Notes: generated from the letters alone by a model not told the origin. Positions 18,549 to 28,129 are shown, numbered from the stretch's first letter. The stretch: DNA of 64,000 nucleotides from Prevotellaceae bacterium (GCA_028723525.1 JAQYET010000025.1:1-64000); one strand, 5' to 3'. Program-made: numbers and translations.

Positions 18549-18659
18549 ATAAGAAAAAGCGAATACGAAGTATGTTATAGGTTAAAAAGTTAACGGTGTG
18601 AAAGGAAAAGCAGCATCCGTATAGCACGGCACTTCATAAAAAACAATGGCTAAAAGATA

Positions 18660-18687
18660 TTGCTTTACACTATTTTTATTAACTTTG
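18660..18687 (+). promoter_or_regulatory. Promoter of the gamma-carbonic anhydrase gene
   Basis: TAACTTTG at 18680-18687 with a TTG at 18660-18662. Because this promoter lies inside a longer open frame starting at 18646, it supports the internal ATG at 18754 as the true start. Confidence 0.65.
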
Positions 18688-18753
18688 CACTCCGTAAAGA
18701 AATATCACGAGTGGGCTGCAACGCCTCCTCATTATAAACAAAAGAAACGACAA

Positions 18754-19251
18754 ATGGCTCTGATAAAGGAAGTGAACGGTCTGGCTCCCAAGTGGGGTAA
18801 GGACTGTTATTTTAGCGAGAACGCCACTATAGTTGGCGAAGTGACAATGGGCGACGAGTGTTCGGTGTGGTTCAATGCCGTTGTTCGCGGCGACGTAGCA
18901 CCGATTACTATCGGCGACAGGACAAATGTTCAGGACGGTTCGTGCCTGCATACCACGCGCCATACCGGTCCGTTGCACATCGGCAGCGATGTTACCATCG
19001 GGCACAATGCTACTGTCCACGCCTGCACAATCCGCGATCACGCCCTTATCGGCATGGGTAGCACGCTGCTCGACCACTGCGAGGTGGGCGAAGGTGCAAT
19101 TGTTGCTGCCGGTGCGTTGGTAATAGGCGGCACGAAAATCGGACCTAACGAGATTTGGGGAGGCGTGCCGGCGAAGTTCATAAAAAAGACAAAACCGGGA
19201 CAGACCGACAACGCGGCACACTATGTTGAATATATGAAGTGGTACGATTGA
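18754..19251 (+). CDS. Gamma-carbonic anhydrase family protein (hexapeptide repeat)
   Basis: 165 residues of left-handed beta-helix hexapeptide repeats. The segment TIGHNATVHAC carries the paired histidines that, with one from the HTTRH region, bind the metal in gamma-carbonic anhydrases and YrdA-like proteins. It may hydrate CO2, though many YrdA-type members lack measurable activity. The start at 18754 (MALIKEVNGLAPKW) matches the family; the 36 upstream codons include the promoter and do not look like protein. Confidence 0.88.
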   Translation: MALIKEVNGLAPKWGKDCYFSENATIVGEVTMGDECSVWFNAVVRGDVAPITIGDRTNVQDGSCLHTTRHTGPLHIGSDVTIGHNATVHACTIRDHALIGMGSTLLDHCEVGEGAIVAAGALVIGGTKIGPNEIWGGVPAKFIKKTKPGQTDNAAHYVEYMKWYD

Positions 19252-19267
19252 GTTTTTTTGTTGAGTT

Positions 19268-19330
19268 ATGAGGGTTGAGCGTTGAGCGAGGTTTTATTCA
19301 ACTAACCTTCGCTCAACGCTTAACCCTCAT
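19268..19330. terminator. Bidirectional terminator-like hairpin
   Basis: ATGAGGGTTGAGCGTTGAGC pairs almost fully with GCTCAACGCTTAACCCTCAT between two convergent genes. T-tracts are short. Confidence 0.6.
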
Positions 19331-19713
19331 GGCTCAATCACATCGTAAAAGTTCTTCTGCGTCTCAACAAGAATATTGAGGGCACGCGGAATGAAGTCCT
19401 TATACACCGGATTAGAGTCGAGAATCGCCTCATACACTGCCCACACAGAACTGTTATCGCCCGATATAATGGTCTTTGCAACTTTCATTACACGGTTGAT
19501 CTTATTGCATGCCGCCAGCACCTCAATAAGATTATCATCCGTAACATCATATATTTGTGGCAATGCAATCTGCAAGTAAGGCTCATCGTCTGACGTATCA
19601 AATATGATATAATTCTTCATCTGATACTTGAAAACGATGTCTCCGTCTTCATCTTTACTCGGCATCAGTCCCTCGCTTTGCAGGAAACTGATAATTTCAT
19701 CTAAATTCGCCAT
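19327..19713 (-). CDS. YbjN/CesT-like small domain protein
   Basis: 128 acidic residues without signal peptide. The fold suggested by sequence is the YbjN/type III chaperone-like alpha-beta domain: an N-terminal helix with LQSEG, then alternating strands (IVFKYQMKNYIIFD, PYLQIALPQIYDV) and a long helix. Such domains usually bind partner proteins. It is 61 nt downstream of the kinase-AAA fusion in the same direction and is probably cotranscribed, which makes an adaptor role plausible but unproven. Confidence 0.65.
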   Translation of the reverse strand: MANLDEIISFLQSEGLMPSKDEDGDIVFKYQMKNYIIFDTSDDEPYLQIALPQIYDVTDDNLIEVLAACNKINRVMKVAKTIISGDNSSVWAVYEAILDSNPVYKDFIPRALNILVETQKNFYDVIEP

Positions 19714-19774
19714 TTCATTATCGTTTTAATTACATATTATCCATAGCCTCCTATCGTCTGCGGAATCATGACAA

Positions 19775-21562
19775 TTACTTGAAACCGATGTGCGGTCTTG
19801 CATTGCCTGCTACCGTCTCTCCGAACATTTCCCTCATCCGCTCGTAACTTTTCACCGTTTCCGGACTTAGCGACGGACGATTACAACGTATGCAGTTCTC
19901 CATAAGTTCCTGTGTTATCATACTGTCGGAGAGTGCCGCCGTGATAGCCGAATCGTTCACAATGAAAGAGATGTCGCTTGAGATATAGTTCTCGGTGAGT
20001 TTCGCCAGACGGTCACAGTCTATGTCCTTGCACGGTCTGCCGGCAAGATGCAGTCTGAACATCTCGCGCCTTGCCTTCTCGTCGGGCATGGGAACATAAA
20101 CCATTTTATCAATGCGCCCGGTGCGCAGTACGGCGGGGTCGATTTTGTCGGGTCGGTTACTGGTGCATATAACGAACAATCCTCGCTTGGCACAGTTGTT
20201 GAGTTGCGACAAGAACTCGTTCACCTCGCCCGACAGGTTATTGTTATCAATACCGCTGCGATTGGGTACCAGCGCATCGAACTCATCGAAACAGATTACC
20301 GTGGGCGTTTTTTCCTCCGCTTTCCTGAACAACTCTGCAATCTTGCCTTGCGTGCCGTGGATATACGTACTGCCAAGGTCGCTCGACTTGATATTTATGA
20401 AATTAAATCCTGACTCTTCTGCAAACTTTTCGGCAAAGAATGTCTTTCCGCAACCCGGAGGACCGTAAAGCAACATTCCGTTGGGCGGTGTCAGTTTGTA
20501 TTTCTCGGCAAGGTCTTTGTTTTTCAGCACAAAAATAATCTTCTCACGCATCATCTTCTTCAGTTCCTCCATGCCAGCCACGCCATCGAAACCATTGCCG
20601 TTGCGTCGCTCTGCCTCAACACCGACCCGCATCTCATCATCTATTTCGTACCGGCTTTCGGTCTCAGCCTGCCTCTTTTCGCTCCTCACCTCTGCCTTTT
20701 TCACAGGCTTCTTGCCCTGAATGGCATCTACAAACTGCTCCAGCGTCATTCTCTTCTTCTCCGAAGCCTTCAGTGTTTGCGTTATGGCATCACGGAAATG
20801 CTCGGTCAGATTTTCCTTTTCGGGAATCTCCGGCGGTGTCATTATGCGCTTGGCACGCAGCGTGTTCCGTATTTTCTCCACATCGACAGGGTCACTGATG
20901 TCATACTGCCACGGCATTTTTCCGGTCAGCATGGTATATGCCACGGCTGCGAGCGAGAACACGTCGCCCGCCATATTATATACATTATTATATGTCTCCG
21001 GAGCGCGACAAAACGGGTCGAGGTCGGAGGTGAAGAACGGCGGTTGGCCGTCAATCGGTTCACATGTATGTCCAAGGTCAATGATGCGAGCCTTGGCTTT
21101 TGCCGACACCTCCGTAAAAATGATGTTGCACGGCGTGATGTCGTTATGCACCAGTCCGACCGCGTGCATCTCTTTCAGTCCCTCGGCTATGGCAAGAGTA
21201 TATCGCAAAGCCTCTTGTGCATCGAGGGTTTGCCTCCGAGAGATTACCTCCGAGAGCAGTTCGCCCCCGAAATAGTCGGTAATGAGATAGCAGAACCGTT
21301 GCCCCTCAATCTCTATCAACCCGTCGGCGTGCAATCGCGACATGCCACCGCACTGCAGTTTATGATAGACGGCAATTTCTTTCACGCCGAACTCGCTGTC
21401 AACAAGCAGTTTGGGCACGCGCTGCATATCGAAAAGTTTCATAAAGAATGATGTACCGTTATCGTCGAGCACACGATAATTCTCATTGCACATTCCCTCT
21501 TTCAGGAACATCGCAACGGTATATTTTTCATCAATGAGGTATCCTTTTTCTAAGTGTTGCAT
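19775..21562 (-). CDS. Protein kinase-AAA ATPase fusion
   Basis: 595 residues. Residues 1 to about 265 form a eukaryotic-type Ser/Thr kinase domain: lysine strand SFFMKLFD, catalytic loop HNDITPCN (in place of HRDxKxxN) and metal loop IDLGH (in place of DFG); the glycine loop is weak. After a charged linker (about 270-330) comes an FtsH/p97-type AAA module: Walker A GPPGCGKT, Walker B VICFDEFDAL, sensor TSNRPD and arginine finger RTGRID. It probably uses ATP to remodel a partner protein, with the kinase domain either phosphorylating or merely sensing. No membrane segment is present. The promoter is shared divergently with the EamA transporter gene. Confidence 0.88.
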   Translation of the reverse strand: MQHLEKGYLIDEKYTVAMFLKEGMCNENYRVLDDNGTSFFMKLFDMQRVPKLLVDSEFGVKEIAVYHKLQCGGMSRLHADGLIEIEGQRFCYLITDYFGGELLSEVISRRQTLDAQEALRYTLAIAEGLKEMHAVGLVHNDITPCNIIFTEVSAKAKARIIDLGHTCEPIDGQPPFFTSDLDPFCRAPETYNNVYNMAGDVFSLAAVAYTMLTGKMPWQYDISDPVDVEKIRNTLRAKRIMTPPEIPEKENLTEHFRDAITQTLKASEKKRMTLEQFVDAIQGKKPVKKAEVRSEKRQAETESRYEIDDEMRVGVEAERRNGNGFDGVAGMEELKKMMREKIIFVLKNKDLAEKYKLTPPNGMLLYGPPGCGKTFFAEKFAEESGFNFINIKSSDLGSTYIHGTQGKIAELFRKAEEKTPTVICFDEFDALVPNRSGIDNNNLSGEVNEFLSQLNNCAKRGLFVICTSNRPDKIDPAVLRTGRIDKMVYVPMPDEKARREMFRLHLAGRPCKDIDCDRLAKLTENYISSDISFIVNDSAITAALSDSMITQELMENCIRCNRPSLSPETVKSYERMREMFGETVAGNARPHIGFK

Positions 21563-21623
21563 TCTTGTCAGAAAATGTAAAAAAAATCAGTTACTTGTAT
21601 TGCTTATTTCTTTTTTATACTTG

Positions 21624-21653
21624 CAAATTTACAAAACAAATCCCGAATGGCAA
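21624..21653 (-). promoter_or_regulatory. Promoter of the kinase-AAA gene
   Basis: Minus strand TTG (21653-21651), 19 nt, then TAAATTTG (21631-21624), about 60 nt before the ATG at 21562. Confidence 0.7.
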
Positions 21654-21670
21654 TATTTTTTTGTTAATTC

Positions 21671-21701
21671 TTTGCAATATCATAACTTTAAACTACTTTT
21701 G
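21671..21701 (+). promoter_or_regulatory. Promoter of the EamA transporter gene
   Basis: TTTG (21671-21674), 19 nt, TACTTTTG (21694-21701). The ATG at 21706 follows the box by only 4 nt, so the mRNA may be leaderless, or translation may start at the in-frame ATG 21724. Confidence 0.75.
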
Positions 21702-21705
21702 CACC

Positions 21706-22641
21706 ATGAAAAGTGAGAACACAATGATATATCATCTTGTCGCATTCCTTACCATTGCGGTATGGGGAACGACATTCGTTTGGACTAAACTGCTCATTCA
21801 TAACGGTCTGTCGCCGGTGAACATCTTCACCATGCGTTTCCTGATGGCATATATCCTGCTGCTCGGTTTCTCGCTGATAAGGGTTCGCAAACACAAATTC
21901 ATGTGGTTTGCCAACGGGTGGAAGGAAGAACTGAAGATGGTCGGACTGGGCATCACTTCCGGCTCTATGTATTTCCTTTCGGAAAATGCGGCACTGCAAT
22001 ACACCACTGCCACAAACGCATCGCTCATCGTATGCTCGTGCCCTTTGTTCACGATGCTGCTCTTCGCGGCGGTGTATAAGAGCGAGCGTTTCAACAAGAT
22101 GCAGATTATAGGGTCTATGCTGGCGTTTGCGGGCATGGCAATCGTGGTGCTCAACGGTCGCTTCGTGCTCAAACTAAACATTGCAGGCGACTCGCTCGCG
22201 TTTGTCGCCTGCATCTCATGGGCTGTCTATTCGCTGCTCATGAAACCGATTATGGGGCGTTACCCCACCCTCTTTCTCACCCGCAAAGTTTTCTTCTACG
22301 GGCTCGTTACGGCTCTGCCTTATTACATCATCGACCCCAGACTACCTTCCGTGGAGGTGCTCATGCGCCCACAGGTGATTGCCAACCTGCTGTTCCTCGG
22401 TTGCGTTGCATCGATGGTGTGCTACCTTACGTGGAACTGGTGCATGGCGAAACTCGGGGCTATGGTTGCCACAAACTGGGTCTATTTCAACCCCATTGCC
22501 ACAATCGTAGTGGCATGGCTTGTGCTCGACGAGAAGATAACGGGCTTTTTCATCGCCGGTTCGGCACTAATACTCGCCGGCATGTATCTCTCAGACAAGC
22601 GCGGGAAAGCCCCTGCGAAGGCTGAACTCCCTAAAACGTAA
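21706..22641 (+). CDS. EamA-family (DMT) membrane transporter
   Basis: 311 residues with ten hydrophobic helices in two EamA repeats (first about 8-140 with TIAVWGTTFVWTKLLI, second about 155-295 with FVACISWAVYSLLMKP). Inner-membrane metabolite exporters of the drug/metabolite superfamily have this layout; the substrate is unknown. A longer frame from 21565 contains the promoter and is not coding. The 3' end overlaps the convergent gene by 11 nt. An alternative start is ATG 21724. Confidence 0.88.
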   Translation: MKSENTMIYHLVAFLTIAVWGTTFVWTKLLIHNGLSPVNIFTMRFLMAYILLLGFSLIRVRKHKFMWFANGWKEELKMVGLGITSGSMYFLSENAALQYTTATNASLIVCSCPLFTMLLFAAVYKSERFNKMQIIGSMLAFAGMAIVVLNGRFVLKLNIAGDSLAFVACISWAVYSLLMKPIMGRYPTLFLTRKVFFYGLVTALPYYIIDPRLPSVEVLMRPQVIANLLFLGCVASMVCYLTWNWCMAKLGAMVATNWVYFNPIATIVVAWLVLDEKITGFFIAGSALILAGMYLSDKRGKAPAKAELPKT

Positions 22642-23485
22642 CTCCCAAACCGAAGGTGAAAGGATATGCCGAGGGCGCAACACTGCGGTTGAACATCGCC
22701 GTGAGCGACTTGTGGGCATAGAGATAGAAACCGGCATGGCTCACCTGAAAGTCGAGCCCGAAGCCGAAAGTACGCATGTTGAGGTATGCCGACTCAGCAT
22801 ATCGGCGGTCGCTGTCGCTCGTCTTCCAGTAGCTGTTTTCGTCGTCACGCATATCCATCGAGCAGCCAAGACCAATGCCCAAGCGGTCTTTCCCGAGTGG
22901 GAAAAGGCGGTGCACCATAATCCTTGTGCGCATACCGTAGTATTTCATGTTGCCATGACGCCCCTCGGTGTCGCTCTTCACCACACTGTTCATGCTGTCG
23001 TCATTGCCCAGATTATAACCTTTCCTGAACATCATCTGCCCCAACACCAGCGAGATATCGTATGTCATGCCCCAACCCCTCTGTCCGTCTGTCATTTCGG
23101 AAGCCAGAACCATGATGCCCGACTCAATGTTTCCGAGTCCGCGCAGATGCAGTTCGCCGTTGTTGGCAAACCCGAAAGACGAGCTTCCCAGTGTTCCGCA
23201 ACCGATGAAGAAAGACGGCGTGAGCGGTTTGTAACGACTGTTCTTGCCACTGTAAAACGGCGACCTGATGAAGTAGGTCTCCTCCTCCGTGATGTCGGAA
23301 TAGCGCGCCTCATAAGACTTCTCGTAGCCGTTGCCTTTGCGGTCGAGCACCTTCACCGTCATCACATCTTTCTTCTCGCTAATCACTATCTGCCGGTCGT
23401 TGTAGTTCACCGTAGTGTCGTTTCTCTCTTCTGCCGTTGCCACGAGGGGCAAGAAAGCAGCAACCATAAAAACAAATGTCTTCAT
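22631..23485 (-). CDS. Predicted outer-membrane beta-barrel protein of unknown function
   Basis: 284 residues with signal peptide (MKTFVFMVAAFLPLVATAEE). The mature part alternates short amphipathic strands and turns and ends PFTFGLGVTF with a C-terminal phenylalanine, the hallmark of outer-membrane barrels. I do not recognise a named family. It lies 41 nt after a small secreted protein gene and ends the sigma-factor operon, so the sigma factor may control it. Confidence 0.65.
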   Translation of the reverse strand: MKTFVFMVAAFLPLVATAEERNDTTVNYNDRQIVISEKKDVMTVKVLDRKGNGYEKSYEARYSDITEEETYFIRSPFYSGKNSRYKPLTPSFFIGCGTLGSSSFGFANNGELHLRGLGNIESGIMVLASEMTDGQRGWGMTYDISLVLGQMMFRKGYNLGNDDSMNSVVKSDTEGRHGNMKYYGMRTRIMVHRLFPLGKDRLGIGLGCSMDMRDDENSYWKTSDSDRRYAESAYLNMRTFGFGLDFQVSHAGFYLYAHKSLTAMFNRSVAPSAYPFTFGLGVTF

Positions 23486-23526
23486 ATCTTGAATATATAG
23501 AAATTATTATCTTCACAAAACCTTGC

Positions 23527-23958
23527 TCACCTGATAACGATTTTCCGCATCTCCTCCGGCGACAGGTTTGCCTCAATGTATATCACAGCCCCCGAAACAT
23601 CGCTGCTACGGCGGAAAAGGATGAAGCGGTTGACCCCGCCGGCACCGGGAGGGAGCACATAGAAACCGTTCTCCACACAGCCATCAACCACCACCTCCTG
23701 CACTTTCCGCGCCCGCTTGCGGTCGGTCTGCACCATGCTCTCTATCTCCGCTCCGTAGCGTTTATATACAAGGCTCTTGTAGAGTTTCAGTTTTTTGCCC
23801 TTCAGTTCGCCGTCCACCAGCGTCACCATTTTGCAACCTTTCTGTGTTCCGAACCTACGGAAAGCCTCGCCAATGGCAAGATTGTCCTGTGCCCCTGCCG
23901 TAATGACAACAAAAAGAAGTGCTGCCACGGTCATCATCCTTATTATATTCTGTCTCAT
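23527..23958 (-). CDS. Small secreted protein of unknown function (DUF6108-like?)
   Basis: 143 residues from ATG 23958, which begins a signal peptide (MRQNIIRMMTVAALLFVVITAGAQ). A longer frame to 24018 adds a non-signal leader and is less likely. The mature part is basic and alpha/beta, with KGCKMVTLVDGELKGKKLKLYKSL and VNRFILFRRSS. Family assignment is tentative. Third gene of the sigma operon. Confidence 0.6.
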   Translation of the reverse strand: MRQNIIRMMTVAALLFVVITAGAQDNLAIGEAFRRFGTQKGCKMVTLVDGELKGKKLKLYKSLVYKRYGAEIESMVQTDRKRARKVQEVVVDGCVENGFYVLPPGAGGVNRFILFRRSSDVSGAVIYIEANLSPEEMRKIVIR

Positions 23959-24030
23959 TGCCGTTATGTTTACTTGTCTGCGGATATTTCCTTTATCTTT
24001 TAACACACTCTGCTCCATTGCCGTGGGCGT

Positions 24031-24414
24031 TCAGATGCCCAATGCCCCGTACATTTCCTCATTGTCGGTGGAAACGAAGTTCAGGGCGTCAAGGGCTTCT
24101 GCCTCAACTACGGTGCGGTCGGTCACGCGCTTTCCATCTACCACTGCGAAACTCTCCGACACCTTGTTTCCGGGATATAGCAACCATGCCGAGAGCACTA
24201 TTGCGACACTTGCCGCTATCTTTGCCACCGCATAGTATTCCCGACGACTCTTTACTGCCGGCAGCCTCTCCGCCTCTGTGAACTGCGAAAGGGCGCGCAT
24301 CCACCTCATGTCGTCGCCGACGATTGTGGCGGGCGAAGCGAAATGCTCTCTCAGCAGGCGTTCCTCGTCGCCCGTTGTGCGCCCGTCGATGTATTTATCT
24401 ATTAGTTCTCTCAT
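24031..24414 (-). CDS. Putative anti-sigma factor, single membrane helix
   Basis: 127 residues. The first 75 form a short helical cytoplasmic part (MRELIDKYIDGRTTGDEE, a start typical of Bacteroidota anti-sigma proteins), followed by one membrane helix (KIAASVAIVLSAWLLY, about 75-90) and a small periplasmic tail. Its ATG overlaps the sigma gene stop as ATGA (24411-24414), so translation is coupled. Function is inferred from topology and position. Confidence 0.65.
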   Translation of the reverse strand: MRELIDKYIDGRTTGDEERLLREHFASPATIVGDDMRWMRALSQFTEAERLPAVKSRREYYAVAKIAASVAIVLSAWLLYPGNKVSESFAVVDGKRVTDRTVVEAEALDALNFVSTDNEEMYGALGI

Positions 24415-24914
24415 CTCTTAATCCTCCTTTCCGTAAGTATGATATATTCTTCCCTGATTTTTCGCCGTGCCCTCGACAGGTTCTGCCGCAGTGCCTCTGC
24501 CGTGCACGAGGTGATTTCCATTATCTCGCAAGCCTCATATCCCTCCACCTCTTTCATCCAAAACGTCTGCCGCTGCAGCGGAGGGAGGCGGTCGATGATC
24601 CGCCTTATGAGTTCCATGTCGCCGAGACTTGTCGCTTCCTCGTCTGCCGCGCTGCCGTCATCATCGGTCAAGGAGCGTTCTGCAGCGGTATGTTCGCGCC
24701 TTTTGTTGTCTATGAAGCGGTTGCGCATTATCGTGAACGCGAGCGGAGCATTGTCTTTCCGTGCATCCAAAGAGTCGTGCATGCCCCACAGCCGGAGCAT
24801 CGTCTCCTGCACCAAATCCTCGGCACTGTCGGCGTTTCCGGTCATCACGAGGGCTCGGTTCAGCAGCCAGTCCCTCATCGGCACGATAGTCTCTATGAAA
24901 TCTCTCTTGACCAT
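24411..24914 (-). CDS. ECF-type RNA polymerase sigma factor
   Basis: 167 residues from ATG 24914 (MVKRDFIETIVPMRDWLL), which aligns with usual Bacteroidota starts; an upstream ATG at 24947 would add 11 residues. Region 2 shows SAEDLVQETMLRLW and RNRFIDNKRR (about 30-85); region 4 shows LPPLQRQTFWMKEVEGYEACEI and the recognition helix TAEALRQNLSRARRK. It directs transcription of a regulon, probably including its own operon. Next genes encode a membrane anti-sigma candidate, a small secreted protein and an outer-membrane barrel. Confidence 0.9.
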   Translation of the reverse strand: MVKRDFIETIVPMRDWLLNRALVMTGNADSAEDLVQETMLRLWGMHDSLDARKDNAPLAFTIMRNRFIDNKRREHTAAERSLTDDDGSAADEEATSLGDMELIRRIIDRLPPLQRQTFWMKEVEGYEACEIMEITSCTAEALRQNLSRARRKIREEYIILTERRIKR

Positions 24915-24987
24915 TCTGTTTCGTATATATAACGAATGTGATGCCATTTTGTGACATCACGCAGCATGAAATATAATCTTTCGTGAA

Positions 24988-25072
24988 GTAAAATCGGCGA
25001 TTTTAGTATGTAATTTCGCCGATTTTGCCGAACAATTTCGCCGATTTTGCTCTGCAAAACCGCCGAAATTAC
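24988..25072. repeat. Four-unit palindrome array, copy B
   Basis: Units at 24988, 25010, 25032 and 25054, separated by TAT, CGA and TCT. It lies between the kdtA stop and the sigma factor start, so it is upstream of the sigma operon. Unit 2 and unit 4 are near reverse complements (two differences), so a longer hairpin across units is possible. Confidence 0.9.
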
Positions 25073-25139
25073 ATTCTGAATGATAACAAACCGTATGCTA
25101 AAAGGATGTAAACCGCACTGCGATTTAGCATCAACCACC

Positions 25140-26375
25140 TCACAACCCGACGCTCCTAAGTATTCTGTCGGTAGCTCCTGCCTGCGACACAACATACTCT
25201 CCGGCGAGCGTTCCGCGGCGTTTCAGTTCGCCGTCAGAGTCTGCAAGGCGGCTCATCAGCGAGGAGAAGTCGTCGTAGGAAGCGATTTCCATTCCTCCTC
25301 CACAAGCCTTCAGAGCCTGTGCTTCTTGGAAATTGGCGTTGTGAGGACCGAAGAACACCGGTATGCTCCACACCGCGGCTTCGGGCAGGTTGTGTATGCC
25401 GTCGCCAAATCCGCCACCCACGTATGCCACCGTACCATAGCGATAGATGCTCGAAAGCAGTCCGAAGCAGTCGATGATGAGTATGTCGGCATCCCTCACA
25501 CCGGTCTCATCGGTCTGCGTGTAGCGCGCAACCCTGCGTTTTGTCATGGCAGTGATGCGCCGCAGATGGTCTTTATCGATTACGTGAGGCGCGATGATGA
25601 GTTTCCATTCGGGATGTTGTTCGAAGTATTTCATGAAGATGTCCTCATCGGGTTGCCATGACGAACCGGCAACGAAACAGCGCACCGGAGCACTGCCGAC
25701 CTTTGAGGAGAGGAAACTTTCGATTATGGGTAGTTGTTTCGCCTGCTCTTTAATGTGCAGAACACGGTCGAAACGGGTGTCACCGGTTATGGTTACATTA
25801 TTTATATTTATAGTGGAGAGGAGTTCTTTGCTTATTTCGTTCTGCACAAAGAAGTGGGTGAAGCACTTCAGCACACGCCCATATTCCCAACCATACCAGC
25901 GGAAGAATATCTGATCCGGGCGGAAAATAGAACTCACGCTATACACCGGTATGCCGCGATGCTTCAGTATGTGCAGATAGTTATACCAGAACTCGTATTT
26001 TATGAAGAAGGCTATCTCGGGGCGCACTGCACGCAGGAAGCGGCGCGCATTGCGTATGGTGTCGAGCGGAAGGTAGCAAACGATGTCGGCACCCTCGTAG
26101 TTCTTGCGCACCTCATAGCCCGAAGGCGAGAAGAAAGTGAGCAGTATCTTGTATTCGGGGTGCTCCTTTCTGAGCCTCTCCATTATGGGTCTGCCCTGCT
26201 CGAACTCGCCGAGCGAGGCAGCATGGAACCACACATAGCGGGCGTTGGGGTCAACCTTGCTCTTCAGCATTTCCACTGCCTTGCGTTCGCCGCGCCACAT
26301 CTTGCGCACTTTCTTATTGAAGATGCCGGCAACTGCGACACAAATCAGATAGAGATATATTGCTATGTGATACAT
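25140..26375 (-). CDS. kdtA: 3-deoxy-D-manno-octulosonic acid (Kdo) transferase
   Basis: 411 residues. An N-terminal membrane anchor (YLYLICVAVAGIF) is followed by two Rossmann-like GT-B domains: FHAASLGEFEQGRP with the catalytic glutamate (about 50-63), FIKYEFWYNYL, GDTRFDRV and the C-terminal GGGFGDGIHNLPEAAVW donor-site segment. It adds Kdo to the lipid A precursor at the inner membrane. It lies about 100 nt downstream of gltX in the same direction. Confidence 0.94.
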   Translation of the reverse strand: MYHIAIYLYLICVAVAGIFNKKVRKMWRGERKAVEMLKSKVDPNARYVWFHAASLGEFEQGRPIMERLRKEHPEYKILLTFFSPSGYEVRKNYEGADIVCYLPLDTIRNARRFLRAVRPEIAFFIKYEFWYNYLHILKHRGIPVYSVSSIFRPDQIFFRWYGWEYGRVLKCFTHFFVQNEISKELLSTININNVTITGDTRFDRVLHIKEQAKQLPIIESFLSSKVGSAPVRCFVAGSSWQPDEDIFMKYFEQHPEWKLIIAPHVIDKDHLRRITAMTKRRVARYTQTDETGVRDADILIIDCFGLLSSIYRYGTVAYVGGGFGDGIHNLPEAAVWSIPVFFGPHNANFQEAQALKACGGGMEIASYDDFSSLMSRLADSDGELKRRGTLAGEYVVSQAGATDRILRSVGL

Positions 26376-26473
26376 ATATTCCTAAGCTTCTTGCTACGTC
26401 AACCAATATGCTTCTTTGTTCATGGGGCAACTTCGCTTATTTCACAGACAGCTTCTTGAAACTCGCCTTGCAC

Positions 26474-28009
26474 TCATTCCCCGGCTTTGTCGGCAGGTAA
26501 CATCTCGATTGCGCGGCGCATGCGGGCGAGCGTCTCTTCCTTTCCGAGGAAGGCTGTGATGTCGAACATTCCCGGACCCTTGCCCTCTCCCACGAGAGTG
26601 AGGCGGAAAGCGTTCATCACATCGCCGAGTTTGTAGCCCTTCGACTCCACCCATGCCATGACCACACGTTCCTGATTTTCGAGCGAGAAATCATCGATGT
26701 TCTCAATCACTTCCGTCAGTTCGGTCATCACCTGCGGCGAGTCGGCTTTCCAACGCTTGCGGACTGTCTTCTCGTCGTATTCAATCGGCGGAACGAAGAA
26801 GAACGAACAGAGTTGCCACAGTTCGCGAACAAAGTTCACACGGTCTTTCATCATGTGCACCACCTGCCGCACACGCTCCATCGACTCCTCCACTCCGTTG
26901 CCTGCAACGATAGGTGCGAAGAGTTCGGCGATGTCGTCGTCGCTCTTGTTCAGTATGTATTCGTGATTGAACCAGATGCCTTTCTGAAAGTCGAAACGCG
27001 CTCCTGCCTTGGAGCATTTTGCTATGTCGAACTGCTCAACAAGTTCGTCGAGCGTAAAGAGTTCCTGTTCGGTACCGGGGTTCCAACCCAACAGTGCGAG
27101 GAAATTTATCACCGCCTCGGGGAAATAGCCCTGTTCGCGGAAGCCGTTGCTCACCTCGCCGGTCTTCGGGTCGTGCCATTCGAGCGGGAATACGGGGAAG
27201 CCGAGGCGGTCGCCGTCGCGTTTTGACAGTTTACCCTTGCCATCCGGCTTGAGCAACAGTGGCAAATGGGCAAACTTCGGCATAGTGTCTTCCCAGCCGA
27301 AGGCGCGATAGAGCAGGACATGGAGGGGCGCAGAAGGCAACCACTCCTCGCCACGTATGACGTGACTTATATCCATCAGGTGGTCATCGACGATGTTTGC
27401 CAAATGATAAGTGGGCAGTTCGTCGGCACTCTTGTAAAGAACCTTGTCGTCGAGGATGTCGCTCTTTATCACCACATCGCCTCTTATGAGATCGTTGACG
27501 TGGATTTCCTCTCCCGGTTCCACCTTGAAACGCACCACATACTGGCTGCCGTCGTCAATCAGAGCATCGACATCAGCCTTCGACATGGTGAGCGAGTTGC
27601 GCATCATTGAGCGCGTAGAGGCATCGTATTGGAAATTCTTTATCTCCTGACGCTTCACATCGAGTTCTTCCGGAGTGTCGAAAGCGATGTATGCCTTGCC
27701 CTCATCGAGCAGTTTGCTTACATATTCCTTATATATATATCGACGCTCGCTCTGGCGGTAAGGACCATGCTGCCCTCCGAAACTGACGCCCTCGTCGAAC
27801 TTCAGTCCGAGCCAGCGGAACGACTCTATGATGTATTCCTCGGCACCGGGGACAAACCTGTTGCTGTCGGTATCTTCTATACGAAAGACAAAATCGCCTC
27901 CATGCTGACGGGCGAACAGATAGTTGAACAATGCCGTGCGCACTCCTCCGATGTGCAATGCGCCGGTAGGACTTGGCGCGAAACGCACCCTTACTCTTCT
28001 TTCAGACAT
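26474..28009 (-). CDS. gltX: Glutamyl-tRNA synthetase
   Basis: 511 residues from ATG 28009 ([16 protein letters not shown]); a longer frame reaching 28132 has no family match before this point and would include the promoter. The class I signature appears as PTGALHIGG (HIGH region) and GKLSKRDGD (KMSKS region), with the anticodon-binding helical domain from about residue 320. It charges tRNA-Glu in the cytoplasm. A -7 box lies about 120 nt upstream. Confidence 0.95.
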   Translation of the reverse strand: MSERRVRVRFAPSPTGALHIGGVRTALFNYLFARQHGGDFVFRIEDTDSNRFVPGAEEYIIESFRWLGLKFDEGVSFGGQHGPYRQSERRYIYKEYVSKLLDEGKAYIAFDTPEELDVKRQEIKNFQYDASTRSMMRNSLTMSKADVDALIDDGSQYVVRFKVEPGEEIHVNDLIRGDVVIKSDILDDKVLYKSADELPTYHLANIVDDHLMDISHVIRGEEWLPSAPLHVLLYRAFGWEDTMPKFAHLPLLLKPDGKGKLSKRDGDRLGFPVFPLEWHDPKTGEVSNGFREQGYFPEAVINFLALLGWNPGTEQELFTLDELVEQFDIAKCSKAGARFDFQKGIWFNHEYILNKSDDDIAELFAPIVAGNGVEESMERVRQVVHMMKDRVNFVRELWQLCSFFFVPPIEYDEKTVRKRWKADSPQVMTELTEVIENIDDFSLENQERVVMAWVESKGYKLGDVMNAFRLTLVGEGKGPGMFDITAFLGKEETLARMRRAIEMLPADKAGE

Positions 28010-28129
28010 CTTTTGTTGCTTTTTGAGGGGCGGGAGTCGCTCGGCAGAGAGGCGAAAAGACTCGGCATGAGGGCTTTTGTGCTGCCGCCTAAAACACCCG
28101 CAGAATGTTCTCGTAATTAAATTTTCGTG

